DNA of 64,000 nt from Sebastes aleutianus (lineage: Eukaryota; Chordata; Actinopteri; Perciformes; Sebastidae): assembly GCA_916700875.1 (NCBI GenBank), contig CAKAKS010000062.1, forward strand, positions 10,118,373-10,182,372, given 5' to 3'. A model generated the notes under the pieces. It was given only the letters and a program-made list of their open reading frames with translations, was not told the DNA's origin and searched no databases. Below are positions 47,451-62,200 of the stretch, piece by piece; position 1 is the first letter of the stretch; each line of letters starts with the position of its first letter. The position numbers and the translations under genes are program-made.

Positions 47451-48016
47451 AAGCATTGAAGCATTCGGGTCAGCCCTGCTGTCATTATTTAGCTTATTTA
47501 AAAATATTTTGTTTTCTCATCTTAAAACAGACTGCCAATGCTTTCATTAATGCCATCACTGCTCATCTCTCTATTTAGAGATTGATCATTGTTTGTTTGA
47601 TTGTGTCTAGTCTAACGTTGTACTCTTTTTCTTTTCTAACTTCTATTTATTATTATTATTATTATTATTACATATTTTATTTTTCCCTTAGTTATTTAGT
47701 TTGGTTATATGTTGTTTGTTTTGTTGCTGTTGTGTTATATAACATTGTGTCTTGTATTGTTCTGTAGTTCCATTTGTTTTGTTAGAGTTTGTTTGGGACC
47801 CCCCCCCCCCCCTCTCACCTTGAAAACAAGCTGATGCATTTCAAGGGGTTTATCCTGATATAATAAATTTAATTCCTAATACAAAGCTTTGGGAAGCTTC
47901 AGAGATAAACCCTGTAGTATAATAATCATGGGGGATTGCAGTGGTATGCAGATATATTACCAATTGAGGCAAAGGGAAACTTGTAAATGTGAAAGAAACT
48001 AAATTTTGTGTTGGGT

Positions 48017-48373
48017 TTAAAGGGGCACTCCACCAATTTGACATCCCAAGATCAGTTTTCTTGTCTTGATGACTCGGCTTGTGAAAACTATTTTGTAATG
48101 TCTTCTCTAGTCTGTGAAAAAATTACCCTGATGATGTCATCGCGTTATCTCAGGTGGGGTTTGGAGACTACACACATTTTTACATTTTTACTGTGTTACA
48201 AACTGGAGGTGTGGCGTTTATTACGAGGGTCTAAGGATACAACTGAGTTGCATTATGGGAGGTGTAGGATCCACTGTTTTTGGAGCCATACTATGAACTA
48301 ATAGTCAGGATGTCTTGGCCTCTGCTGCATCGAGTGATCATTCTGTTTTAAAATCACTGGAGTAGCCCTTTAA
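48017..48373. mobile_element. TTAA-bounded MITE (TTAAAGGGGCACTCC ends)
   Basis: Left end TTAAAGGGGCACTCC; the right end, reverse complemented, reads TTAAAGGGCTACTCC (13 of 15 identical). TTAA at both borders suggests piggyBac-type mobilisation. 357 bp, non-coding. Confidence 0.75.
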
Positions 48374-48679
48374 TATCAGAAGGGACTTGAGACTTGACTG
48401 AGGAGGCGTCACCTCAACATCTATTTTCTTGTTGGAAGGAATTTCATCGAAAAACATAAATTTGACTTATAATGGTAGAACAATACATTCCTAGACACAC
48501 TGAAAAGACGTTTTTCACCTCTCAGGTCCCTTATTTGTATTTGGTTTCTGACTTGAACAGGCTTATTCTTGGATAGATGGATGACCCCTCCCATCCCTCC
48601 TGTCCCCCATCAGGTCTAAAGCCACATGACAACTCTCTGATCTTCCTCCATTCTCTCCCTGTGGTTTCCCTCCTCACAG

Positions 48680-48919
48680 CCCGTCCTCCTGACAGACTTG
48701 AAGCGACAGCGCTGACCTGGATAACGGCTGTGTCTCACACTGAGGCGGCCCTCTCCAAGCAGACGGACGCACAGATACACCAGCGGACAGACGACTGTGT
48801 CAGCAGCCCATCAGCAGCCTGCGGCTCACCAAGCAGCAGCAGCAGCAGCAGCGTCCAACACTGCATCTACGCCATCCATCCTCCCTCATCCTCCTCCTTT
48901 TATCCCTGTCACCTGTGAC
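48680..48919 (+). other. csdc2: csdc2 5' UTR part of the start exon
   Basis: Preceded by the acceptor CCTCCTCACAG (ending 48679). Contains a (CAG)n/(AGC)n run at 48832-48852 and no in-frame ATG before the chosen start, although the frame stays open upstream. Confidence 0.5.
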
Positions 48920-51192
48920 ATGGCAGACCCCAGCCTCACGTCGCCCTCCAGGACCCCGCTGCGCTCCCCCAACGCCTCCTTCACCCTCTCCTTCCCCTTC
49001 CTGAGGGAGAGGAGCCGGGTATGGGAGGAAGGGAAAGAGCAACCGCTGCCTCGAGATCTGCCCAGCCCGTTGCCAACCAAACGCAACCGCACCTACTCAG
49101 CGTAAGTTAGTTTATTTACCAATTAGTGTGTGGCGGAAAGAAGACACTTAATAAACACACACACACATTTGAGTAGCCAGGAAGGCAATCCAGGCACTTA
49201 AAAATGTTAAAACAAGTGGCAAACAAGGAAGGGAATATATTAAAAATTGAATTTTGAATTAGGTACTTTTACTTGTAAGGAGTATTTTGAAATTGTGGTA
49301 TTGCTACTTCTACTTACAAAAAGGATCTGAATATTTCCACCACTGCAACTTGTCATTAACCAAACTGAAGTAATAATGGATTCATCATTAGTCATTTTTC
49401 AAACAGAAAGAAATATTGATCTCAGCTTCACTGATGTGAAAGCTGCTTGTTTTTGAATGTAAATCTGACAGGTTGCTGTATTGTGGCTGGTTTGCTGACT
49501 GTTTTTGGTGCTGAAGAAAGGTTAAATACTGTAGCACTGTTTACGCAGATTAGTATTTTAATTTCTGCTGCCGCTGTGTTGTAACATTATGAGTCAATTT
49601 GTAGTTGATGCAACCAGCTCTTCCTTCTAACCGTCATGAATCCTCCTTTCATTTATCCATTTCTCGTCTTACTGAAACAATAACCACACTAAGTCGTACT
49701 GAGATGAGTCGCTTAATGTAAGAACTTTATTGTTTTTCTCTCTTTGGCTGCAGTACGGTACGAGCTACCTCAAGTCCGGTGTTTAAGGGCGTGTGTAAGA
49801 ACTTCTCCAGGTCACAAGGTCACGGCTTCCTCCGACCCTCCCACGGTGGCGAAGACATCTTTGTTCACATCTCAGAGTGAGTGGCAATAACACCGTACAC
49901 ACTCTCAAAGGGCTAAATCCTACAGATTTCACAGCTGTGGCCTTGGAGAGTCACAGCAGACAAACACGTCGTGCATTAGCAGAATTACAAATAGCAGCAC
50001 AAAACTTACTGCAGATCTGCAGCGTCAACTCACAGGACTGTAAGAAGTCAGCAATAACACTGTTTACGTGTGTACTTTTTTCAAAGGGAAAGCTATTTTT
50101 TCCAACCCTCCTAGGACTCTGTGACACGTGCAATAAGTGGACATGGTCTTATTCCACCTTTTTATTCAGAATAAGCAAATACGCCAAATATTACTACAGC
50201 CTCAGCAAATCTGTGAGATTTCTCCCAACAGATCAAGCAGGATGATCCAGTTATCTTACAGCCAAACAGCTGCATCGAGGGGTCTAAAAGTCCAACTTTA
50301 TCTTGTCTCAAACATTTCCTCATTGTCAGAGCTCCAGCAAATGTCTGTTTTTGTCTGTCTGTGTGTGTGTGTGGCGTATGACCAGCACACTCAGTGGAGG
50401 GAACTATTCCTTTAATTGAATAGTTTGACATTTTGGGAAATACACGCATTTGGGTTTTTTTCCCCAAAAGTGAGATGAGAAGATTGATATTATTCTCTCC
50501 ATACTTGACAATATCGATCTTCTCATCTCTGTCAGCAAGAAAGTGAATGAGCCCATTTCCCTTAATGTTGAACTATTACTTTAAGTCAGTGGTTCTCCAG
50601 TTTGGATGTTTCGCAAAATAACTGCAGGGTCATGAGCAGATCATTGGGATAGGATATTAATTATTGTGTCTTTTAGTGATTTTATTGTGAAATGAATAGT
50701 TCAGACTTTAGTCCTCTCTTGCTTTATGAAACAACATGAAAAGGAAAAAATATATATAATCTACTTTTAACTAGGCCTTTTTACCATTGTGCAGTTTGGA
50801 AGAAGTTTAAGTTGTAGAAGAAAAAGGTTGAGATCTCATCTCATGAGTTAAAAATCACGAGTAGTGCATTAACACATTTTTTGCAGCATGTCAGTGGGAA
50901 AAAAAAATTCAAACAAATGTTCTATTGTAAATGTTATGGAGGGTATTTTTTTTAATTTGTGATGGCACTTTGTCTGTAACCCTGCACTTTTTACTCATAC
51001 TTCATCCCCCTACTTTTTCTCTGTTTCAGCATCGAGGGGGAGTACGTCCCAGTGGAGGGCGACGAGGTCACGTACAAAGTGAGCCAGGTCCCGCCCAAGA
51101 ACCTGAAGGTGCAGGCGGTGGAGGTGAAGATCATACATCTCAACCCAGGGACGAAACACGAGACCTGGTCCGGCCAGATCATCAGCTCGTAG
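48920..51192 (+). CDS. csdc2: Cold shock domain protein C2 (PIPPin), 3 coding exons
   Basis: Exons 48920-49101, 49754-49876 and 51030-51192 are GT-AG and in phase: 468 nt, 155 residues (human 153). The N-terminal tail is Ser/Pro-rich, with the conserved segment RDLPSPLPTKR.RTYSA at 45-61. The cold shock domain begins near residue 69 (PVFKGVCK), with RNP1-like SQGHGF at 81-86 and RNP2-like DIFVH at 95-99, then SDIEGEYVPVEGDEVTYK. The C-terminus is HETWSGQIISS. The ATG has GAC before and G after, and the length matches the family. In mammals the protein binds histone H1.0/H3.3 mRNA 3' ends and is enriched in brain. The very similar paralogue family is CARHSP1; the N-terminus and the pmm1 neighbour favour csdc2. 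Confidence 0.95.
49258..49345. mobile_element. Fragment of the CAGTGGTGG hAT-like element
   Basis: GGTACTTTTACTTGTAAGGAG...AATATTTCCACCACTGCA matches the inverted end of the 14629 and 37063 copies. In csdc2 intron after the first coding exon. Confidence 0.5.
50390..50590. repeat. Dispersed repeat in csdc2 intron
   Basis: The segment AATAGTTTGACATTTTGGGAAATACAC...AATGTTGAACTATTACTTTAA has inverted AATAGTT ends and resembles a widespread teleost MITE. Confidence 0.45.
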
Positions 51193-53437
51193 ACCTGACC
51201 TCTGGGCCTGGTGGGTCGTGCTGGGCAGCAGGGCTGGGTGGGGGGACGGCGGACCTGTCGTGTGGGACTGATAACTTATATTATGAGCTCAAATCCTTTC
51301 TTTAAAAACACGTTTTACCTACACAGCAAAGTGTCGTTGGTGTCTAGTACACTGATTAATTTGTTGTGTATTTAAAACTTACCATTTATTCAATGTTAGG
51401 AAAAATACACATTTGTTTTAATTATTTATATTTTTGTGATGACAGCAGTAATAAAAGTCAGATTTGAGATGGGAGGCTAAAGTGACCAGCGGAGGATCAA
51501 ACTTCTAAATCAGAAAGAGCTTGTGGGCGTCATTTTTCACGGAGATGAGCTGTAAAGTATGGAACACTGGGAAAACTGTAGACATAACTGTGGCTGCAGA
51601 CTGAGGCATGACAGCTGAGCGTATGTGCAAGGAAGAGAGCGATTGCAACGTAGGACAAAAGGCTCAATTCAGTTTCACTTCCCTTCTTTGCAGCTGTTGT
51701 GCACTTGTTTACTTCTCCAAAGTTTCCAGGATCACATGTTGGGTGCAAGTTTGGGTCAGATGACTTGTTATCACAACATACGCAGTGCAGACGTTGGACA
51801 GATGGGAGGAAACTTTGAATTCAAGAACAGAGATAGTGCATGTTAAAGCAAGTAGTTTAGGGAATTGAAGTTGAAGAGATTTGAAAGTTGAAATGGCAGG
51901 TTGACCATCTCTAGAGCAGTAAATTACAGCTGGTTTTGCATTGAAACTCAAATGAAATCTAACTATAAAGCAAAGAACCTCTGTCTGTATGTCCTTCGCA
52001 TATCTTGAGAAGCGCTAATCCGATCGACTTCAAAATTGACGGGTGTATTGCTGGGGACCCAGAGGAGGTCCTTTGTCGAATTTGGTGCAATTTGGATACG
52101 CGACATGTTAAATAGTAATAAACTTTGAAGAAATAAGCGACCAGTGCTGTGTATAGCAGCGGGGGCTTCAGGGCTCTGCAGGCGGTCCATCATATCGTCC
52201 GCAGAACACAGCTCAATACAGTTCACCGCTGGATATACTAACGTTACAACCGGACCCAGAATCGGGTGTATTTCACCATGTGACCGTGAGTAAGCCACTG
52301 GTGTGTTGTCCCCATGAGTAAAACTGTATTTCCCCAGTATCAGACTTGATACTAACTTATAACACTAATAACGTTACCGCCAGCAAAATACTTCCAGTGG
52401 TCAAAGCAAGCACCTATTTGGAAATTACCTCTGTTATAGGTATATTTCACCGATGTTTCTGACGGCGATTAGCTGCGAAGTGGATGTTACAGTCCAAGCA
52501 TTCGGCCCATTCTGAGCAGGCATGTTTTGACACTTCACTAGTCTATATACAATGAGCAAAATCCCTAAATATAGATAGTTCTATATTTGCACCCTTAACA
52601 GGACGTCTCATGACCTCTTTTGGGTTTCAGGTCACCAGTTTAGAAAACATGACATTAGAGGACAAAAAAGAGGAAGTTTTATTTTGAAATGGAGATAGGG
52701 ATGTGCAGAAGTGAGAATAAGTTTAAAGTTAGGAATTAGACAGAGAAAGCATGAAGTAAGACCAGTACTAAAGCAGGCAGATCACATTAAACCAAGCATG
52801 GATATTTCAAAAATATGAAAAAAATGACACATTTTACTGTGAATGGAAAGGGATTCCCTGAAAAATGCATATCCTTGGTTGTATTGTCTTGTTTGTGGTT
52901 ATTTATTTTAATTATTTATTCAGATTTGTGTGTCCTCAGATTGCAGGCTCTACTGTATTTTTTGGGTAAAACAGTCAAAACTTGCACTTAAGAAATGATG
53001 AAAACTGCCAGAAAAAACTGCTCCAGACATCAATGTCAGGTTTTTTCCTCAATTCGTTGTTCCGTTTGAAAATTTGTGTTTTGAAAGCGTCTGGAGCCAT
53101 GAATTGCTGATAAAACTATTTGTAAATCTCTTTTTCTATTATCAAAAAAAACAACATGTATCTGTTTGTGGTTTATTAAGCGTAGTCAGTGTGATGGTGA
53201 ACTACATGACTTCATAGTTGGTGCCAAAAGAGATCACATCAACGTTGTTTGTAGTTATTCAGGTTTTGCTCAGTTATGTACTGTACTGTATGTCATTTTC
53301 TAATATATGTGTTCCATAGAGTCTCTATGCATCTTGTCTACCTGTCAGTGTCACTGCCTGAATTACATTTGGTTTATTTCTGTCACATCGAAGGGCACTT
53401 TCTTTTGTGGGCGACTGAACCTTGAAAGAACATTAAA
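51193..53437 (+). other. csdc2: csdc2 3' UTR region
   Basis: Poly(A) candidates: AATAAA at 51450-51455 (short form) and ATTAAA at 53432-53437 (long form); a more distal AATAAA is at 54534-54539. Contains a dispersed repeat at 51960-52540. No coding exon seen. The gene converges with pmm1. Confidence 0.45.
51960..52540. repeat. Dispersed repeat downstream of csdc2
   Basis: CTCTGTCTGTATGTCCTTCGC, GAAGCGCTAATCCGATCGAC and GGTGTATTGCTGGGGACCC are blocks I recognise from a common percomorph repeat. Boundaries approximate. Confidence 0.45.
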
Positions 53438-54967
53438 GCATTTTATGATTCACACGTCTGATGGCAGCTGTGTTTCTTTAGTTGCATGTGGGAGTGAGAC
53501 TGAAGGAGGAAGAGGAAGAGTGGTATGAACTCTGGTCAACATGTGGTGAGAGAGGCTGTCTATAATGAAGAGGTCACAGAGGTCAACACGTCCTGTCAAA
53601 GTGTCCCCATCCTGATAATCAGAGTTGACATTTTGTTTCATCATCATTCAGTGAGTACTTTTTCTATTCATTACATTGTATACCATTTATATTTGGATTT
53701 GGTTGGTCTGGGCAGACACGTCAACTTCAGTCTTTATTTGTTAAAAAAACGTATGAACCTCATGGCTGGATTATTAGAGAGGTGAGGCAAAAACTAGCTA
53801 AGAAGACAAAAACGGCTAAAAAAATCTAAAAAGATGCTATGAATACGCAGGAAGTGGCGTATTTGTTACGTCACTTACTGCCATTTCCCCTACTTCCAGT
53901 GATACATCATCAGAAACTTCTTGAAGGTGTCTGAGGAAGAACTTAAGCTTGAAACACGCTGCAAGCCAGAACAACTCCCGATACAAGCCTTTTTGTGTTC
54001 TTCATGCCATTTGAGTGCCTGTATCTATAACATATTTAGCATATTACATTTTCTCACTTTTCTGCATTCAGTGGCTCCATTTCTTTTTTTTCTGTGCATT
54101 ATTACTGAGCCATTTGGGAAGTTTTGTACTGTGGGGTCGAAAAAAAAAGAATACAAAAATAAACCAAAGTAATAAAATGCTAAATATTTGAAATACAAAT
54201 TGAGTGCTAATTATCTATTTAGCTGTTATTAATTGGAAGATGAGTTCACTACTCTATAAATATAAATATAAAACTGAGGATGAACACTGGTGTGTATATG
54301 AACTTTTGAGGTATATGGAATATGCACATATTTTATTTTGTTTCTTTTTTTCATTTTCAGTGATTAAATTAAATGAGAAGTGTACAAAATAATGTAAAAT
54401 GGGTAAGTGTTATAAACTATTTTCAGTCCGCATAAACTTGCTTTGGTTTGTCAGTATTTCAAACGTAATGATTTATTGTTTTTATTATTTTTTTTACATG
54501 TGTATTTGAGTTGTATAAATTGAAAACAACCGAAATAAACTAAACTCTGGACACGTGAATCATTAGACGATTAACACTGAGGCTGCTTTGGGGATGCTGT
54601 TGAATAAGTTTAAAAGAAACACTGTTGATTGTAAAGTGGAGTAAATTACCAATTTCTTTAAAAACAAATTGATAATTTGGTGTTTTAACAGCCACAAGTG
54701 GAATTGTATTGTATCTTTAAAGCATCTGCGTAGGTAAGATTTGAAAGTTTCTGGCGACTCCCAGTGGTGAAATGTAAAAAGACACAAGGCAGAAAAATGA
54801 ATGCAGGAAAATCTGCAGCCTTCTTGATGAGAAAGTGCAGAGTTTGTGATTTTGTGAGTGAGTTTTATATGTAAAAGGAGCATTTCTGATGTAAAAACCC
54901 AGTTTGGCCCAACAGGATAAAGAACGACACCAGAGAGCCGAAGTCAGTGACAGAATATCAAAACACT

Positions 54968-56200
54968 TTTATTACAATTAATTGATTTTTATCCATAAAT
55001 GACTGAGAAAAGACAAGACCACTCTTTTAATCAGTTAGCATCACATTGAAATCTCATTTTCTGCTGTGCATAACAGTCCTGTCTACATGATCCTTTTAGT
55101 CTTTGAGGTTGAAGGAGTGTTTTACAGTCGGACACAGAACGATCCATCAAGGAGGCATTATTTTTCTGAACCATGACAGACAGACAGAACATTGACCTGT
55201 CATGGGGAAATTATAGTGTCCGTGTTCGCATATTTAAAAGTTATTTAAAAAACCCTTTAAGCATCTGTTGAAAACGGCATGAAAAAAAGTTAGCAACAAG
55301 GTACCAAGCAATAAGCATCAATACATACAGTCACCCAGCGTGCAGGCCATGAGGCAGCTTGTAAAAATATTTTACATAGAAAGCTGTCATATTGAAGAGT
55401 TCGCAGAGTGACTTGGTCACAGGAGCTTAATCCACTGGTTAAGATGAATCCACTGAGTCAGTAATGATCAGTTTTAAATAGAAATCTGATACATTTTCAC
55501 TTTAAGAACCGCAAAACAAGCAGCTTTGTGAGGTTAAAACAGACATTTGATATTCAAGGGATCACACAGTAAATAAACACTAAATCCTTCCAGCTCAGAG
55601 CGCTGCAGAGACATTAAAATACCTGGAATGATTCATAAATCCTCAACTGTTTAATGCTTCATTCAGATCTCATTTTCAAAACAAGTAAAGCACCTGTTTT
55701 CTCTCTCTCACTCCTCATCATCTCCTTCAGCAGTGTTCAACAAGACTATATCAACGATTGGTATGAAATTATGCCAACATTAGTGCAAAACATCATTCTG
55801 TACTCTAATAATCTGGAGTAATAACTTTCAACACTGCAGAACGTTTTAGAATCTCCCTAAGCTTTTTGGTTAATTTTATGTTACATGCTACACATCACAT
55901 CTTCTGGCACAGGAATTCAAACTTTCACATACATCAACATGTAACACTTCCTCAGTTTCTGTCCCTTTTTTTAAAAGCAGCAGATTTTGTACAAATTTAA
56001 TCAAATCACCCTTCTGCTGTCCATTTATATTTAATCATATTAATAATATGGAGAAGATCAATAGTAGTACCTTTCAGCAGTTCATAAATAGCCTGGGTTT
56101 GAGTTGCACTAGCAGAGACCCACAGGCGGGAAGTCAGAGGTGTTTCTGGGTAAAGGGATCGGGTGTGCGGTGTTGGGGGTTGGAGGGGCGTTCGAGGACA
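54968..56200 (-). other. pmm1: pmm1 3' UTR
   Basis: Follows the pmm1 stop on the minus strand. AATAAA (TTTATT on plus) at 54968-54973 is a good end signal, giving a UTR of about 1.2 kb. About 430 bases separate it from the most distal csdc2 signal. Confidence 0.55.
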
Positions 56201-59200
56201 TCAGGGCTCGTGTGGCGGAGCATCAAAGAAAAGCTCCCGACAGAACCGGACCGTGTCCTCCGGAGAGTAGACCGTGAAACCGATGGTCCGTGGGTCGTTG
56301 AAAATCTCATAGTCGTTTCCTCCCTAAAAAAGAGAATCATCGAAAATTATAAACACAGATCAACATTCTTTCAGTCGAAGCTCTCCTAATCTACAATCAT
56401 GTCATTTGAACTTTAAGCTCGGATCCCGGACAAACAGTCAGTTTTGTCTGCCTCAACATTTAAAGAGGACTTATTATGCGTTTGTTCTTTTTCCCTTTCC
56501 TTTAGTGTGTCATATAGTTTTTTGTGCATGTAAAAGGTCTGCAAAGTTACAAAGCCCAAAGTCCACGCCAAAGGGAGTTACTCTCCCCCACAGAAACACT
56601 GCTCCTGAACTGTCTGAAACACCTCCCTTGAAGTCCCGCCTTTTCTTCCATAACGTGGTGATGTCACCAAGTAATACATTTGCATAATACCTGCCTAGCG
56701 GCTAGTTTGGCACGCCCTCAAACAAAGCTAGTTTGAGTGGAGCTAGAGCGGAGTCTGAAGAGTTTGGTTCAGTTGACCAATCAGAGCAGACTGGGCTTTT
56801 AGGGCTCCTCTGCGATGCTTACAGAGCACACTATGAGGTGATTTTACTGTACAGTAACAAAAGTATAACTGACTATCCTGCACCATTTAAATGTAAATCT
56901 GAATGAGAAAATCAGTTGAATAGTTTTGTGCTCTGCGTGCAACTTGACTCCCTGTAGCACTGACAGTCAGCTAAAGCAGCTTTAGGATGTGTTTATGGGG
57001 GCTTTGCAATGATCGGCGTTTTCATATTAGGTACGATTGATTCATACCGTGGCAAGTACACTTGCGTCATCATCCATGTGCATTTGTTTATGTTGAGATC
57101 AGCGGGGTGCTTTCACATCAGGGACCTGGGCCCGGATCCGAGTACACTTGACCCCAAAGACCAGTTCATTTGATTAGTGTGAACGCTCCGTACCGCATTT
57201 GGGCATGGTTCGTCGATCCGTACTGGAGTCCACTTGAGACAATGTGAGGGTAAACCCCAGAATACAATGGAATCTCCCTTAGTTCCAATTAAGGGAAATC
57301 TTAATGCTGCTGATATTGTAGACCGCAGTGTGCTTGCAACATTGTGGACAGTTGGTGTGGTAGATCTTGACTGTCAATGAGTCAACATGAGTGGCTGACC
57401 TCACTAATGCTCTTGTGGCTGAATGGGTGCAAATCCCTGCAGCCAGGTTCCTAAATATTTGTGGAAAGTGTTCCCAGAATGCCTGTGGTTTTGGAACGAG
57501 ATACTCAACAATCAATGTGATGTTTGGGTGTCCACATGCTTTCGACCATGCAGTGTATAAAGAACACAATTGGTAAACTGTGTCAGTATGTGTATTTGTA
57601 AGCAGTTCCCAGGATGAACTTACATCTGAGGTCTCGTTGCCAAAGAAGTAGATAGTGTCCAGGCCTTCGCTGTCCAGCTGCTCTAGACACAGTCTCTTGT
57701 CCCAGCCCTCTGGGAAAACATCAAAGCTGATGAGACCACCTTAAAAAAAGATGATGACAAACAGGACATTGTTATTATCATCATCTTAACTATATACTCA
57801 TATACACTGTATTCCTTGAACAATATGTTTAACAATATCATGCATTTTAAAAGAGGAAAATGAAACATTCTAATATCAGCTGACATACATTTGCCAATTT
57901 TTTTCAATAAAGAGCAAACAAAAGCATGCGTTCATGTCACATTTTCAACACAATTTATATTAACCAGTACACTCAATATGTTGGTCGATACTTTCCCTTT
58001 CGCTCTCTTCTACCTGTATTTACAGTCAACACCTCCAGCTCTGCAGAACAAACGTTGTTTACACAGCAGAGGCTGAAACTGATGGAGGCTTTTGGAGCTC
58101 TTTATCCAGCAGGGACGGATCTGTTTGTTAACAGTTCAGAGAGCTTGTTGGCAGGGAGAGACGCAGGATGTGCCACAAACACACGCCAGCCCGATGTGTG
58201 TTCATTTTTGACCAAACAATGCCAAGCATTTTCTTTATTCAAGGAATCCAGAGACGACTGTGACGTGTGATTACTGCTGCAGCTCACAGAAACGTTCATG
58301 ATTGCAATGTGTGTTTTGCAAAATGTTCTCTACACAGTCCAGCTCTGGTTTTCATTACAGCTCATTTTTCATCACAGGTCATTTTAAAAAGTCACAGAAA
58401 AAGCTCTATTGTTGCTGTGCTGTGAGTCGAATGACCTTAGCGACCTCAGAACTGTGAAATGTAGCCGAAAAGTCTCCTCCAAAAGTCTCTCTGCAGCTCT
58501 TCCCTTTCAATCTGCTCTCTCGCCCTTCCCCCCTTTAATTCTTCCCACTGCCTTGTCTCTGCTAAAGAGTTTAAAGAGGCAATAACAAAAGGCAACAGCT
58601 GAGGAGTGTCCAGCCAATCAGAAGGCTGTTTCACTCACACACCCTCCACACGCCTCCATCCCAAACACCTTCAACCTCACACTACAAACACCTCAGAGCT
58701 TCAACAACCCATACCCCGGACTGCTTTACTCGCTGCTGAGCAAAGACAAAGAAGGGTTGCTAAGTTGCTGACAATGTGTAGATGTGCATGTAATCCTTTT
58801 CAACCCTTCTGCTAAACCCTAAATGCTGTAAATAACCTAAATTAATTACAAATAAATAAAGGTTACTCAGCATGGTGGTTAATCTTAGACAAAAATGCAC
58901 AAAAAATAAAAAAGTTCCAGAGAATATATAACCAGGAATCTAATAAAACTTTATAAAAAATGTGGAAATGAGTAATTGAGGGAAATTAATATGCAACATT
59001 CCTGATATAGATACAGGACTGTACTGTATATATACACACACAAACATACACAACAAGTCTCAAAGGGCTTGCTTCTCTTTAACTACATCTCCTCTGTTAT
59101 TGCGAACGTTTAATAAGGAAAAAATCAATACAGGATAAAAGCTTTTACCTCTCTGTCCCTTACATTCTGTACTCTCTCAGCACAGATTGGATAGAGTGTC

Positions 59201-62200
59201 AGGTTTACACAACACCTATTGCAGAGATCAACGGTATCAGTTAACAAGGGCGGCCGTGCAGAAGCAGATAAGACACCGAGGATGGCAAACAAATGAATCT
59301 CGAACTCTGTTCATCCTCCGACCGGACCCATCGGCCTGTTTCCCTAAGTGTCAGAGGCAACAGAGTGAGCGGTAAAACATCTGCAAACAACTGGCTTTCC
59401 ACCTGAGCAACCTGAGTGTGTGTGTGTACGATATCATCCATCTGGAAGTCAAACCTACTTTAAGAATATGATCAGGTGCTCGAAATGATTTTTAACAACA
59501 CTGTGGCTGTTAGAATAACGATTAAAAGTCTGTGCTTCGATTTATAATAATAATCAGATTTCTATATGCAACGCCACCTAGACTGATCCCTACCGTTAAC
59601 CCTGTTTCTATTTTTATGATCCATGCTGATAACCTGACTTTGCCATTGTATATATTTTGGATTTACACCTTAATGTTACCTTAGACATTTTATATTTGCA
59701 CTCATCCAACTTTGTATTGAGAAATGTGAAATAACGTCACATTTCTCTTTTGTGCTACATGCCAGGGATCGAGAACAGGAAGAGCACTGAGTAAAAAACA
59801 AGTCCATCTGTCTCCTTTGTTTGAACTGTGACCAGCTTTCAGGCGTCATCGGCAGAGGCTCACACCTCGCACAGCACATAAGCAAACATCACTTACCCGA
59901 TCCACCTTACTGCTGCTGCTGTGTCGCCACAGAGAGAGAGAGAGACCTGTGTGTGTGTGTGTTTGTAATAGTTAACTGAGGGCTCCAATGTCCAGCACAA
60001 GGTCCTCCATATACCACAGGTGTGGGGGTAGAGGGGTCTTTTTTAAACAGTGATAAGAGACAATAGGCAGACAGATATGCTGTTAAACTAGTTTGTCATT
60101 AAGCTGCACAGATGTTATCAGGGAGATCCTGAATGAACTCGCTCCAAGAATACAAACAAAGATACTGTTGCTCACTCAGAGAGCACGAGTGTTTAAAACT
60201 ATACTAGATCTAATAATGTCCGAACATGATAAACAGATCTGAGCTTTAACATTCTCATCACTGTATTTTAAATTCTAGTGGAAGGCTACTATGAATATAA
60301 TATGTATGAAATGATTTGGTCAAGTCAAGCTCTCAGGGAACACTGTCATCTGGTGTTTTGATCCCCTTTACTCCACTTCAGGAGACGTTTCAGGGCGATA
60401 TCAGGCTTCAAAAGGTTAAATACAACTTGCAGTTTGCAGGGGTGTGGACGTGTGGAGGTTTTGCAGACTTTTCATTGCGGTGTTCTCTCCATATTTTGGA
60501 TTATTTACAGCTCTCAGACACTGTTTACAACAGTCTGGATCCTTTAATGGCAACCGATAACAACTCACTCCACAACCACGATGTTTCCTCTTCCACTCCT
60601 TACGACCGGGAACAATGCAAGGGTACACCATTGTGAATATCACATTTTTGTAAACAAAAGTCTAAGAAGTTTTCCTACTCAAGCAGCAAGCTGAAAATAA
60701 CAGAAAACGCCTTGCCGCGAATATTTAGACACAACGGAAGCTCTGGTCAAGCCTATCCAATAGGAGTAGCCCAGGGGAGCAACCTGGGAGTGGCGCCCAG
60801 TGCATTCTGGGTGTTGTAGGTTTTCTACCTTTTGAGCGAAAGAGAATACCACAGCCTTTTTTTCTCTGGTCATGTAGCACCAATATGACTTTTTGTCTCA
60901 TGATACCGATTCCAACCCCGAGTACTGATCCGATTACAGTGCTCTATTTATCCCACATTTAAAATCAGTGTACCTTACTTGGGGGAACTCCTTGGAGATT
61001 TTCACAGGCAATAAAGTGTCGCTGTCTCCTCTGTTTTTGATGCTAATCGACAAATGCACATTGGCTCTTTTTTTCCATATATTTATGGCCCTGCTGTGTT
61101 ATGCCTCCTGCAGATTAGGAGAAGACTTATCTGTCATGTCCCAGTTCCCATTTGTAATTGAGGCCAGTCAGAGTTAACTCCAGTGGGTAATATATTACAG
61201 GATGCATGTTTTTTTTTTTTGTGAGTGCATGTTGGGCTTTCAGCTTCCGACTCTCTCACCTTTAGTGAACCGTAGTCCCTTTCCAGCAAACTCCTCTTTC
61301 AGGGCAGCGACAAATTTCTCCCTGATCTTCTCTCTCTGGCGACAAAGTGACAAAGAAGCAGTCAGAAATCGCCAACCTTGACGTTTATATTCATTTAACA
61401 CTCTGGCGATCATCATAACTATTATCTGCTTATGTGCAATTTGTCATGTACAGATTATGTTGGTTAATATAATCTGAGCATATATTATTTCATGTATGAA
61501 CGTAGCAGAGGATCCAGCTGCGTAAATGTTAGCAGGAAGCTGAAGGGTTAAACCTCTCCTCCTCGGCTGCTATCTGCTTCCTCCATATCGCCCGGCTCTG
61601 TGAGTCATCAATGGACGGCCTGTTAAGCTGTTGTGAAAGCTCAACATTGTTTGACCTCTCTGTCTGCTTAATTGAGCACATTTGATGAAACCGAGAGACA
61701 GAGAGGCGGTCTGTGACTCTCAGTGCCTGATGTGTAAATATGTACAGTTTGTTTAGCTTTGCTGCTGAATTTGGCTACTGTGCATCTTAATAACGTTCTA
61801 GTAATTTCATTGCAATTCAGGCAAAATGCCACTTGCTACATGTACAACAGCAGAATAAGCTTGCAAGTTATAAGCAGCCAGTGATGAATGAGTGTGATAT
61901 TTGACCTATACACTTTGGTTTTTACCTTGTCGATTTCAGAGAATTCGATTCGCTCCTCCGGCGTGCAGCTCCGACCAATGGGGGAAATGTTGAGCATGCC
62001 ATGCCTGAACTCAATGAACGTTCCCCTGCAGGCAGAAGAGGACACTTAAAGGACATTTTAAAAAAACGTAACTGAGGCAGAAACCTGGATTTGATTTAAC
62101 ATGATACCAAGTTTACAAAGAGAGCATCACCCCCCCATAGGAAGAAGAAAAACACATGTTAACAATCATGTTTTAGCTTTATTCCTACACAGAGATCCCA

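Noticed and set aside
48577..48918. Frame before csdc2 and in-frame extension upstream of its ATG
   Set aside because: The extension starts at GTG, not ATG, and the family length fits the ATG at 48920.
57926..58299. Frames on both strands around 58.1 kb
   Set aside because: No recognised domain, no consistent splice sites, inside a pmm1 intron.
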